NCBI GenBank assembly: GCA_036399835.1
Contig: DASWMI010000197.1
Coordinates: 1 to 12,697, forward strand
DNA length: 12,697 nucleotides
Direction: 5' to 3'
DNA from: DASYML01 sp036399835
GTDB lineage: Bacteria; Acidobacteriota; Blastocatellia; Pyrinomonadales; Pyrinomonadaceae
Shown here: one piece after another, positions 1 through 6,860 of the stretch
Numbering within the stretch: the stretch's first letter is position 1
Layout of the letters: each line of letters starts with the position of its first letter
Program-made: the position numbers and the translations under genes
Notes under the pieces: model-generated
The model's database searches: none
Told to the model about the DNA's origin: nothing
Seen by the model: only the letters and a program-made list of their open reading frames with translations

Positions 1-120
1 ACCCGCGTAGGTCAGCGCATCGAAGTTGGTCACACGGCATTCTGGAAACTCTGCGAGCAGCATCCTGATAAAAGCCGACCCGATGAAGCCTGCGCCCCCT
101 GTGATGAAAAAATTTTGCAT
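1..120 (-). CDS. rfbB: dTDP-glucose 4,6-dehydratase-like NAD-dependent epimerase/dehydratase, N-terminal part (truncated by window edge)
   Basis: Only the first 40 codons are inside the window; the gene reads leftward from an ATG at 118-120 (as CAT on the + strand). The translation starts MQNFFITGGAGFIGS and continues through FIRMLLAEFPECRVTNFD to ALTYAG. This is the first beta strand, the GxxGxxG dinucleotide-binding loop of an extended short-chain dehydrogenase, and the 'D-LTYAG' segment typical of RmlB/RfbB. RmlB converts dTDP-glucose to dTDP-4-keto-6-deoxyglucose in the cytoplasm, the entry step for rhamnose and other deoxysugars. That fits the polysaccharide cluster to the right and the TylF-type sugar methyltransferase in it. 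The catalytic residues lie outside the window, so another sugar-nucleotide epimerase/dehydratase cannot be fully excluded. No strong Shine-Dalgarno is visible upstream of the start. Confidence 0.78.
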   Translation of the reverse strand, partial: MQNFFITGGAGFIGSAFIRMLLAEFPECRVTNFDALTYAG

Positions 121-251
121 GCAGCTTTTCGAGGAAACTAATCTCCCGTAAAATTATTTAGAGCCGGATGGAATTTGACGCGCCGGACCATTTTCGTTCT
201 GGTCCAGAAACCGTGCAGCAAGGTTTCATGCAAGCACCAGGCCCGCTGCCG

Positions 252-269
252 CGGCTCGTTCGAGAGCCG
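252..269 (-). other. small hairpin in the leader of the leftward gene
   Basis: CGGCTC (252-257) can pair with GAGCCG (264-269) around a 6-nt loop. A second short inverted repeat, GGACCA (185-190) with TGGTCC (200-205), lies closer to the start codon. Both would be in the 5' leader if the leftward promoter at 279-307 is used. Neither has a T-run, so they are not called as terminators. Confidence 0.3.
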
Positions 270-278
270 GGCGGCTAC

Positions 279-307
279 ACAGTAATGGCTCGGTCATAGC
301 CTGTCAA
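279..307 (-). promoter_or_regulatory. candidate sigma70-type promoter for the leftward dehydratase gene
   Basis: On the minus strand a perfect TTGACA (302-307) is followed after 17 nt by TACTGT (279-284), a weak -10 element with only three consensus matches. Transcription would start near 272 and leave a leader of roughly 150 nt before the ATG at 120. The -35 box and spacing are good; the -10 box is the weak point. Confidence 0.35.
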
Positions 308-369
308 CAGCCTCTGTCCAGAGCCTTGATTCCAAATTTAAAAATGTCATGCGAGAGAATTATTAATTG

Positions 370-410
370 TGGACCACAAAATTCTTAATAAAACATTGGA
401 CCACAAAATT
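370..410. repeat. pair of 14-bp direct repeats upstream of the rightward promoter
   Basis: TGGACCACAAAATT occurs exactly at 370-383 and again at 397-410, start to start 27 bp. The second copy ends 16 bp before the candidate -35 box at 427-432. Two identical copies at this place could be binding sites for a transcription factor. No matching regulator is encoded in the window and the motif was not recognised. Confidence 0.45.
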
Positions 411-426
411 TTCTTGTAAATAGTTA

Positions 427-454
427 TTGACAGGGAGGCCATTTATAGTATAGA
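427..454 (+). promoter_or_regulatory. candidate sigma70-type promoter of the secreted-protein unit
   Basis: A perfect TTGACA (427-432) is separated by 16 bp from TATAGA (449-454), which matches the first four positions of the -10 consensus. Transcription would start near 461 and give a leader of about 170 nt before the ATG at 633. The surrounding DNA is AT-rich. This is the best promoter-like sequence in the left intergenic region. Confidence 0.55.
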
Positions 455-472
455 AGCGGTCTGCATTTCTGC

Positions 473-495
473 GAGTTCCCAAATTGGAAGAACTC
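473..495 (+). other. hairpin in the 5' leader of the large surface-protein gene
   Basis: GAGTTC (473-478) pairs with GAACTC (490-495) around an 11-nt loop that itself contains TTCC/GGAA complementarity. It lies about 12 nt downstream of the predicted transcription start, so it would form at the very 5' end of the transcript. It may stabilise the messenger; this is inference. Confidence 0.3.
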
Positions 496-617
496 TCGCG
501 CCCAGTCAAGCCAAAGTTATCACGCCAGCGAAGTCCACGATAAGGCCCATCGCTGATCTTCCAAAGGTCGAAGCATAAATAACCCTAATTTCGCCCACGT
601 TTGCATTGAGCATAAGC

Positions 618-625
618 AAGGAGAG
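618..625 (+). promoter_or_regulatory. strong Shine-Dalgarno site that fixes the start of the large surface-protein gene
   Basis: AAGGAGAG sits 7 nt upstream of the ATG at 633. An in-frame TTG at 606 lies upstream of this site and would translate through it, so ATG 633 is the supported start. Confidence 0.75.
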
Positions 626-632
626 AAATATC

Positions 633-3600
633 ATGACCCCCCCAGAGGTGACTCGTTTCTGTGAAACGAAAATCAGAGCCTTATTTCAAACCGCAGACAA
701 TTCCAGGCCAGCCAGGCCGCTCTCTCTTAAACCCCTACGCCTTGCCGTCATGGCGGCCTTGATCGGCCTGACGGTTTCAGTCTTCTTCTATTCAGTATCT
801 TCCGCTTCATCAGAGAGGCGCTCGCCTGCCACTGGACCAGTATCCATGGCGAGGGCCGGGGTGAAGGCCGAGTCGGCTAAAAAAGAGAAAGCCCGTGCGG
901 GTGTGGACCAGTCGCTGGCCGAGCAGGCTCGCCAGGCACAGGTCTCCGCCGGCGTCTCGCGGATATTTGCGACGTTGCTGCCCATGCAATCTCAGGCGGA
1001 ATCCATCGCCACCTACGCGACCGACTGTTCGACCCCGAAGAACTCCTTCGCTTTGGGCGAATCGGTTTGCGCGAAGATTGTCGGCGCGCCCGTCGGCATT
1101 AGAACCCTCAGGCGTTTAGCCTGGGTTTCGCGCATCAACTCGACTGTCAGACGCGTGGACGTTGTCAGCAGCTCGCAGAGTGATACATACCTGCTGCCAG
1201 CCGATGCGATTTCCGTTCTCGACGCGATTGCCAATGTCAGCGTTGACAATCGGGGCGAATGGAGAATCGTTTCGCTGGATGCCGCGGATGGCACGGTCAG
1301 GGCCAGCGCCTTCTTTACGGTCCGCGACCCTGTCACGCCCTATAGCGACCTGGTTGTCAACCAGAGCGCCAGTTCGGCGGATGACGGTGTTGCTTCCGGG
1401 GGCTTTGCGACCTTTGAAGTACAGGTGGAAAATCGCGGACCGGAAACCGCACAGGGCGTGACGGTGACCAACGTGACTCCGGCCAACATGACTTTCCAGT
1501 CTGCTTCCGGCTCCGGTTTCAACTGCGCCAATACGACAGCCACGGCCTCTACGACAACCTGCACGGCGACCTCTGCGCTCGCCAAAGGCGATGTTGCCAG
1601 CTTCACTTTTATTTACCAGGTGAATGCAGGCACAGCCGCTGGCACGCTCATCACGAATACGGTCAGCGCGGCCAGCTCGACCGCAGAGCTTGAGCCTACA
1701 GACAATAGTTCGCAGGCCGGAATTACGGTCGCCAGTGCCGGCGGCGGCGGCGACACATGCGCGCTCGACTGCCCGAATAATATCGTCGTCGCAGCCGATA
1801 CGACGCAGAACGGCCAGTCCGGAGCCTTCGTTAACTTCGCACCGCCTGAGGACATAGGTTCTTGCGGGACGGTGACGACCTCTATACCTTCCGGCTCATT
1901 CTTCGCAGTGGGCGCGCCGACCACCGTGACCGCCACTTCATCAGAGGGCGGCGGCAGTTGCAGCTTTACAGTAACGGTCCTGGGCAGTGCTGCTCCGACC
2001 GTCAGTTGCCCAGCCGATCAGACGGTCACGGCGGCTGCGGGTGAGACGGAAGTAACGCTCGACCCAGGCACGGCATCAGGCTCTGGAAACAACATCACTG
2101 TGGCAGGCTCGCGCAGCGACGGCCACTCGCTGACGGCCCCCTATCCCATCGGAGGAACCGCCATCACCTGGACGGCCACGGATGCGGACGGTCGTACTGC
2201 TTCCTGTACGCAGTTGATTACAGTCAACAAGCCTGCTGGTCCGCCTCCGCCGACCATCAGTTGCCCAGCCGACCAAACAGTCACGGCTTCGCAGGATGAA
2301 TGCGCTGTGACGCTCGATCCGGGCACTCCGACGACCACCGGAGAGAACGTCGAGGTCATCGGCAGGAGAAGCGACAACAAGGCACTAAACACTCCATATC
2401 ATGCCGGGACGACCACGATTACCTGGACGGCCTCGAATGAAAATGGCGAATCCTCTTGTACTCAGACGATAGTCGTCAACGCCACAGACACGACGCCGCC
2501 CGTAATCACCGCGCCGCCGGATGTGACCGCCTGCGCCAAGGGGACAACGGCCATCCTTGATGATGAATTCGGCCAGCCGACCGCGACGGACAACTGCTCG
2601 ACTACAGTGTCCATCGCTCGCAGCGGCGTGCCTGCCAATTTCGTCTTCCCGCTGGGACAGACCATCATCACCTACACGGCGACAGACGCCGCAGGTAATA
2701 AAGCAACGGCCACTCAAAAGGTGATAGTCATAACCGACACGCCGCCGACCATCACGGCCCCGGCAGCCGTCACCTTGCATACTGGCCCGGGCGCAACGGA
2801 ATGCGGAGTCAAGATTGATCCCGCGAACCTTGACGCGACGCTCGGCTCGGCGACGGCCAGCGATAGCTGTTCGGATGTTTCCGTTGAACGCAGCGGTGTT
2901 CCGGCCAACAACAGCTTCCCGGTTGGAACAACCACGCTGACTTACAAGGCGACGGACGCTTCAGGTCAAACGGCCTCGGCGACTCAAACCGTGACGGTCG
3001 TTGACGACACGCCGCCGACCTTGACGATTAACGGCAACGCCGCGATGACGGTCGAATGTCATTCGACCTTTACAGACCCTGGCGCATCGGCGACAGACAA
3101 CTGCGCCGTCATTGGTCCGGTGTCAACTTCCGGCTCTGTCAACACGGACGTGCCGGGAACTTACACGCTCACCTATTCAGCCAGCGATGGCGCGAATACG
3201 GCCACGGCCACACGCGCTGTGACGGTCGTTGACACGGTCGCGCCGACAATCGCTCTTAACGGAAGCAGTTCGGTGACGGTCGAATGTCATACGAGCTTCA
3301 ACGATCCGGGCGCGAATGCCTCAGACACTTGCGCGGGAGCTTTAACGAGCGCGATTACCGTCTCAGGCACGGTCAATCTGGACGCACCCGGAACTTACAC
3401 GCGGACTTACTCGGTCAGCGACGGCACAAACTCAAGCAGCGTCTCGCGCACGATCATTGTCGTTGACACCACGCCGCCGACCATTGCTTGCGCGGCCAAC
3501 ATCAGCACGGTCGGTAATATCACAGGCTCTTGCGGTGCCAACGTCTCTATCGTTGCGCCGACGGCTTCGGATAGCTGCGCATCGAACGTCAATGTCGTGG

Positions 3601-4472
3601 GCACACGCAGCGACAACCTGGCGCTCAATGCCGCTTATCCGCAGGGGACGACGACCATCAACTGGACGGCGACGGATGCTTCCGGCAATTCATCATCCTG
3701 CGCACAGACGGTGACGGTCACGAATCCGAGTCCTGTCGTGACGATTGCAGGCCCGGCCAGCGGCTCGGTCTACGCAGTCGGCACACCCATCACCTTCACA
3801 GGTGGCTACGCGGACAACCCTGGCGGCACGCACACGGCCACCTGGGCGTTCGACGGAGCTCCCCAGTCAGGCACGGTCAATGAATCAACGAGCGCCGCGA
3901 GCCTGACGCGCAGCTTTACGACTCCGGGTGTCTACTTCGTCACGCTGACCGTCAATGACGGCTGCGGCGGAAGCGGCACGGCCAATCAGGTTGGCGGTCT
4001 CGACGCGATGGTCGTCATCTACGACCCGAGCGGCGGATTCGTCACGGGCGGCGGCTGGATCAACTCGCCCGCCGGAGCTTACGCTGCCAATCCGAGCTTG
4101 ACCGACAAGGCCAACTTCGGTTTTGTCTCCAAATACCAGCAGGGCGCAGCGCCGCCGAATGGTCAGACCGAATTCCAGTTCAAGGCTGGCGGTCTGAACT
4201 TCAGCAGCAACGCCTACGAATGGCTGGTCATCGCCGGAGCCAGAGCGCAATACAAGGGCACTGGCACCATCAATGGCGCGGGCAACTACGGCTTTATACT
4301 CACGGCCATTGACGGGCAGATTAACGGCGGCGGCGGGACAGACAAGTTCCGCGTCAAGATTTGGGACAAGAACAACGGTGATGCGGTCGTCTATGACAAC
4401 CAGATGGGCGCGGGCGTGGACGATAACCCCACGACCACGCTCGGCGGTGGCAGCATCGTCATTCACCATTAA
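633..4472 (+). CDS. large secreted multidomain surface protein (DUF11, HYR-like, DUF5011-like, PKD-like, FVTGGGWI-type C-terminal domain)
   Basis: The product has 1279 residues. A hydrophobic segment at about 35-57, after a basic N-terminal region, is a probable signal peptide or anchor. A Cys-containing Ig-like region (about 125-232) is followed by a DUF11 repeat domain (about 238-367). Then come HYR-like modules at about 375-450, 454-533, 539-618, 620-700, 702-790 and 946-1030, two DUF5011-like Ig modules (about 793-866 and 868-944, both with TVECH near the start), and a PKD-like module (about 1033-1129). The C-terminal domain (about 1134-1279) opens with GGFVTGGGWINSPAGAY, a motif I associate with the domain NCBI names post-COAP-1. 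No enzymatic motif is visible; a structural or adhesive role on the surface is inferred. Modules 2, 3 and the last HYR share an RSD-x-x-L...GTT-x-I-x-WTA pattern, pointing to duplication. Domain borders are by eye. Confidence 0.85.
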   Translation: MTPPEVTRFCETKIRALFQTADNSRPARPLSLKPLRLAVMAALIGLTVSVFFYSVSSASSERRSPATGPVSMARAGVKAESAKKEKARAGVDQSLAEQARQAQVSAGVSRIFATLLPMQSQAESIATYATDCSTPKNSFALGESVCAKIVGAPVGIRTLRRLAWVSRINSTVRRVDVVSSSQSDTYLLPADAISVLDAIANVSVDNRGEWRIVSLDAADGTVRASAFFTVRDPVTPYSDLVVNQSASSADDGVASGGFATFEVQVENRGPETAQGVTVTNVTPANMTFQSASGSGFNCANTTATASTTTCTATSALAKGDVASFTFIYQVNAGTAAGTLITNTVSAASSTAELEPTDNSSQAGITVASAGGGGDTCALDCPNNIVVAADTTQNGQSGAFVNFAPPEDIGSCGTVTTSIPSGSFFAVGAPTTVTATSSEGGGSCSFTVTVLGSAAPTVSCPADQTVTAAAGETEVTLDPGTASGSGNNITVAGSRSDGHSLTAPYPIGGTAITWTATDADGRTASCTQLITVNKPAGPPPPTISCPADQTVTASQDECAVTLDPGTPTTTGENVEVIGRRSDNKALNTPYHAGTTTITWTASNENGESSCTQTIVVNATDTTPPVITAPPDVTACAKGTTAILDDEFGQPTATDNCSTTVSIARSGVPANFVFPLGQTIITYTATDAAGNKATATQKVIVITDTPPTITAPAAVTLHTGPGATECGVKIDPANLDATLGSATASDSCSDVSVERSGVPANNSFPVGTTTLTYKATDASGQTASATQTVTVVDDTPPTLTINGNAAMTVECHSTFTDPGASATDNCAVIGPVSTSGSVNTDVPGTYTLTYSASDGANTATATRAVTVVDTVAPTIALNGSSSVTVECHTSFNDPGANASDTCAGALTSAITVSGTVNLDAPGTYTRTYSVSDGTNSSSVSRTIIVVDTTPPTIACAANISTVGNITGSCGANVSIVAPTASDSCASNVNVVGTRSDNLALNAAYPQGTTTINWTATDASGNSSSCAQTVTVTNPSPVVTIAGPASGSVYAVGTPITFTGGYADNPGGTHTATWAFDGAPQSGTVNESTSAASLTRSFTTPGVYFVTLTVNDGCGGSGTANQVGGLDAMVVIYDPSGGFVTGGGWINSPAGAYAANPSLTDKANFGFVSKYQQGAAPPNGQTEFQFKAGGLNFSSNAYEWLVIAGARAQYKGTGTINGAGNYGFILTAIDGQINGGGGTDKFRVKIWDKNNGDAVVYDNQMGAGVDDNPTTTLGGGSIVIHH
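1995..2287 (+). repeat. near-identical DNA segments in adjacent HYR modules
   Basis: The 38-bp segments 1995-2032 and 2250-2287 differ at only four positions and lie 255 bp apart, which is one HYR module. They encode the CPADQTVTA motif in both modules. The conservation at nucleotide level, including silent positions, suggests a fairly recent module duplication or gene conversion. A weaker similarity joins the starts of the two DUF5011-like modules (near 3048 and 3276). Confidence 0.6.
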
Positions 4473-4481
4473 AGCAAGCTT

Positions 4482-4530
4482 GACCGGAAGCATCAGCCTC
4501 GGTTTCGCGCCGACGCTGACGCTTCCGGTC
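4482..4530 (+). other. long hairpin between the two secreted-protein genes
   Basis: The 16-nt arms GACCGGAAGCATCAGC (4482-4497) and GCTGACGCTTCCGGTC (4515-4530) pair fully with one G-U, around a 17-nt loop. It begins 9 nt after the stop codon of the large surface-protein gene. No T-run follows, so it is not a classical intrinsic terminator. It could protect the upstream message, act as a partial or Rho-linked stop, or act as a bidirectional structure. The remaining gap to 4681 shows no further gene. Confidence 0.6.
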
Positions 4531-4666
4531 GGGAGAGCCATTACCTGCACAGCTCACAGCGATGCTTTTGTCCTTCGCGACAGCTCGCCGGGCAAAAGTA
4601 GAAGTTAAGAGAATTTGAAACTCTCAAACGATAGTGCAGCCCAACGGCAATTACATTTAACCCCTT

Positions 4667-4675
4667 AAAGGAGAG
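4667..4675 (+). promoter_or_regulatory. strong Shine-Dalgarno site of the beta-helix gene
   Basis: AAAGGAGAG is placed 6 nt before the ATG at 4682. It resembles the site in front of the large surface-protein gene, which suggests similarly efficient translation of the two secreted proteins. Confidence 0.75.
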
Positions 4676-4681
4676 CTAATC

Positions 4682-5617
4682 ATGAGCAAGGCCCGTTTAA
4701 CTTTAAATTTCATGGCTGCTTTGGTACTGACCATGTTTATCGCATCGCTGGCTCAAGCGCAGGCTACTCGCACATGGGTATCCGGCGTCGGCGATGACGC
4801 TAATCCATGCAGCCGCACAGCCCCCTGCAAGACCTTTGCGGGAGCTATCTCGAAGACAGCCACCGCCGGAGAGATTTCCGTCCTCGACCCGGGCGGCTAC
4901 GGCACATTGAACATTACCAAGTCCATCACGGTTGACGGCGGGACGGGCGCTGGCTGGGGTTCTGTCCTAGCCGCCGGGACCACCGGATTCATCATCAATG
5001 CCGCGGGAGCCACCGATGTCGTGACGCTCAGGAATCTATCCATCAACGGAGCGAGCACTGGGACCAAAGGCATCAGGATTATTGACGCCTCCAAAGTCTT
5101 CATAGACCACTGCAACATCTTTGGCTTTAAGACGGGTTCCCCCAACGGACGCGGCATCAGCGACGAGCGTATTACCGGAACTGACAGGCTGCACATCACC
5201 GACACCATCGTTGAAAACAACGGTCAGAGCGGCATCGTCCTCCTGCCGGCATCAGGCACGACGGGCGTTCAGGCATCGCTCAACAACGTCACGGTGCGCG
5301 GCAACGGCCTGGCGGGTCTGGTGGCCTCCACCGGAACCAAGGTGACTGTCGCCAACTCCACCTTTACGGGTCATACCAGCAGCGCAGGGCTACTGGCAGA
5401 GGGCGGAGCAGTCATCAACGCCGAGAGTTGCGTTACTTCGGAAAACTCCATCGGCGTTCAGTCAACAGCCTCCACCGTCACGCTTTCAAATGTGACCGTG
5501 ACCAACAACGCGACAGGTTTGTCGGGTTCGTCAATCTTCTCGTATGGGAACAACAAGATTGCAGGCAACACAGCAGGCAACGGGCCGCCGACGCCCGGAG
5601 GCCCCAGCCCGCAGTAA
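4682..5617 (+). CDS. secreted right-handed parallel beta-helix protein
   Basis: The 311-residue product starts with a typical Sec signal peptide: a basic start, a hydrophobic core at about 9-23, and cleavage near the AQAQA at 24-28. The mature part opens with TWVSGVGDDANPCSRTAPC, a start often seen in secreted beta-helix proteins, with a probable Cys pair. It is followed by a series of short strands (ITVDG, VVTLRNLSING, VFIDHCNIFGF, LHITDTIVENN, ASLNNVTVRGN, VTVANSTFTGH, VTLSNVTVTNN) with the 20-30-residue periodicity of a pectate-lyase-like helix. The C-terminus is Pro/Gly-rich. Members of this fold include polysaccharide lyases, but no catalytic Arg/Asp set can be assigned, so a carbohydrate-binding or structural role is as likely. 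It follows the large surface protein after 209 bp and ends just before a terminator, so it may share that transcript. Confidence 0.8.
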   Translation: MSKARLTLNFMAALVLTMFIASLAQAQATRTWVSGVGDDANPCSRTAPCKTFAGAISKTATAGEISVLDPGGYGTLNITKSITVDGGTGAGWGSVLAAGTTGFIINAAGATDVVTLRNLSINGASTGTKGIRIIDASKVFIDHCNIFGFKTGSPNGRGISDERITGTDRLHITDTIVENNGQSGIVLLPASGTTGVQASLNNVTVRGNGLAGLVASTGTKVTVANSTFTGHTSSAGLLAEGGAVINAESCVTSENSIGVQSTASTVTLSNVTVTNNATGLSGSSIFSYGNNKIAGNTAGNGPPTPGGPSPQ

Positions 5618-5642
5618 GCTTTTCCTAGAAGAGAGCTAAGGT

Positions 5643-5695
5643 TTTGTCCCGTCCGTCTCCGCGAGATTTGCAGAGGCGGACGGGACAAATCTTTT
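5643..5695 (+). terminator. rho-independent terminator closing the secreted-protein unit
   Basis: The 17-nt arms 5643-5659 (TTTGTCCCGTCCGTCTC) and 5673-5689 (GAGGCGGACGGGACAAA) pair with one G-U around a 13-nt loop. TCTTTT follows at 5690-5695. The stem is long and GC-rich, starts 25 nt after the beta-helix stop codon, and separates the secreted-protein unit from the export operon. Confidence 0.85.
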
Positions 5696-5756
5696 ATGCC
5701 TGCTTCGAGGCGACCCGCAAGGCGCGCTTGCCCCTTGCCCGCCGCAAAGGGCCTGC

Positions 5757-5786
5757 TTGACGATGCGCATCGCGTGTCGCTAGACT
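5757..5786 (+). promoter_or_regulatory. candidate sigma70-type promoter of the polysaccharide export operon
   Basis: TTGACG (5757-5762) and TAGACT (5781-5786) are separated by 18 bp. Start of transcription would be near 5793, about 100 nt before the favoured wzm start at 5896. It lies just behind the terminator at 5643-5695, the expected place for the promoter of a new operon. Confidence 0.45.
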
Positions 5787-5895
5787 AGCTTCTCTAATTT
5801 CCCAACATCGCTTGTGCGTATTTGAAACTAGAATCTACAAGCTGAAGAATGCTGCAACCTTTTCCGGCCCGAAGGCACGGACGAGTCAAATCTGG

Positions 5896-6834
5896 ATGGA
5901 TATTACAAAGCATGGTGTGAAGGAGCAGAAGACCGCCGCCGAGACTGCCGCACAAGCACCAACCGCGCTGCATCCCACAGCACCTCAGCGACCCTCGAAC
6001 TCACCGGATTTACCGGACCAGCCTCTGGTCGTCATAGAGCCGAGCAAGTCCTGGGTGGCGCTCAACCTGCGCGACCTCTGGGCCTATCGAGAGCTGCTCT
6101 ATTTTCTGGCCTGGCGTGATGTTAAGGTTCGCTATAAGCAGACGTTTCTCGGCGCGGCCTGGGCCATTCTTCAGCCGCTCTGCACGATGATTATCTTTAC
6201 GCTCATCTTCGGCAAGATGGCGGGCATCCCTTCGGAGAATATTCCTTATTCGCTCTTTGCTTACGCGGGCCTGCTGCCCTGGACCTTTTTTTCAAACGCG
6301 GTCACGGCCAGCGGCAATAGCCTCGTCGGCAGCTCTCATCTGATTACAAAGGTCTACTTTCCGCGCCTGATTATTCCGGGCGCAACCATCGGCGCGGGGC
6401 TGGTGGATTTCGTGATTGCCTTTGCGCTTATTATCCCGCTCATGGTCTATCACAGGTTCTCTGTTTCCTGGAACATACTGATGCTGCCGCTGCTGGTTGT
6501 CTTGACTATGCTACTGGCGCTCGGCATAGGGCTGTGGCTCTCGGCCCTCAACGTCAAGTACAGGGACATACGGTTTGCGATACCCTTTCTCATGCAGCTC
6601 TGGATGTTCGTCTCGCCGATTATTTACCCGCTCTCTTTTTTGCGCGGTAAGCTCCGGCTGCTGATTCTGCTCAACCCTCTGACAGGAATTATCGAAGGCT
6701 ATCGCTCCTCGCTCTTTAACCGGCCATTCGACTGGAAGGCGCTCTCCGTCTCTGCTGCATTCACGCTTATCCTGCTGGTCTATTCTTTATACACCTTCCG
6801 GCGAACGGAAAAGTTTTTCGCGGACATTGTCTGA
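5896..6834 (+). CDS. wzm: ABC-2 type polysaccharide export permease, Wzm family
   Basis: The product, 312 residues from ATG 5896, is the inner-membrane half of an ABC transporter that moves finished O-antigen or capsule-type chains to the periplasm. After a Pro/Ala-rich cytoplasmic start of about 50 residues comes the amphipathic region LRDLWAYRELLYFLAWRD and the VRYKQTFLGAAWAILQP motif (about 77-94). About six hydrophobic segments follow, with the SALNVKYRDIRF loop (about 216-227), MFVSPIIYPL in the fifth region, and the basic tail FRRTEKFFADIV. All are typical of Wzm/RfbA/TagG permeases. The frame is open further upstream to a TTG at 5812, giving 340 residues, but those extra residues have no family resemblance. 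Neither start has a good Shine-Dalgarno. The partner ATPase starts 26 nt after the stop. Confidence 0.88.
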   Translation: MDITKHGVKEQKTAAETAAQAPTALHPTAPQRPSNSPDLPDQPLVVIEPSKSWVALNLRDLWAYRELLYFLAWRDVKVRYKQTFLGAAWAILQPLCTMIIFTLIFGKMAGIPSENIPYSLFAYAGLLPWTFFSNAVTASGNSLVGSSHLITKVYFPRLIIPGATIGAGLVDFVIAFALIIPLMVYHRFSVSWNILMLPLLVVLTMLLALGIGLWLSALNVKYRDIRFAIPFLMQLWMFVSPIIYPLSFLRGKLRLLILLNPLTGIIEGYRSSLFNRPFDWKALSVSAAFTLILLVYSLYTFRRTEKFFADIV

Positions 6835-6860
6835 CAAGATTCGTTATCCGAAAAGCATTC

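Larger units (their letters stand above)
121..632. other. divergent intergenic region, 512 bp, without a gene
   Basis: No open frame with coding character is seen on either strand here. The stretch separates the leftward dehydratase gene from the rightward secreted-protein unit. It contains candidate promoters in both directions, two direct repeats, and small hairpins at 185-205 and 252-269 (in the leftward leader) and 473-495 (in the rightward leader). The part from about 330 to 460 is clearly AT-richer than its surroundings, as expected for a promoter region. No tRNA or other recognisable RNA gene was seen. Confidence 0.7.

Noticed and set aside
208..226. AAACC...GGTTT inverted repeat as a terminator or regulatory hairpin
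   Set aside because: Only 5 bp of stem with a 9-nt loop and no T-run; expected by chance.
606..632. TTG at 606 as start of the surface-protein gene
   Set aside because: The Shine-Dalgarno AAGGAGAG at 618-625 lies downstream of it and is ideally spaced for ATG 633.
1995..3720. Repeated DNA in the surface-protein gene as a CRISPR array or mobile repeat
   Set aside because: The repeats are in frame, about 230-270 bp apart, and encode recurring Ig-like modules; there are no short regular spacers.
3885..4550. 221-codon minus-strand open frame overlapping the end of the surface-protein gene and the hairpin
   Set aside because: Low-complexity Ala/Val/Arg-rich translation, no Shine-Dalgarno, and antisense to a clear domain; treated as a shadow.
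4273..4608. + strand frame running past the end of the large surface-protein gene, suggesting a frameshifted C-terminal extension
   Set aside because: The C-terminal domain in the main frame ends naturally with GGGSIVIHH, and the alternative frame shows only Arg/Thr-rich sequence inside the gene. No evidence for a frameshift.
4615..4656. Separate promoter for the beta-helix gene (TTGAAA at 4615)
   Set aside because: No -10-like hexamer at suitable spacing was found; co-transcription with the upstream gene is simpler.
5812..5895. TTG at 5812 as start of wzm
   Set aside because: The extra 28 residues have no resemblance to Wzm N-termini, and no ribosome-binding site precedes the TTG. ATG 5896 is preferred, although its own ribosome-binding site is also weak.
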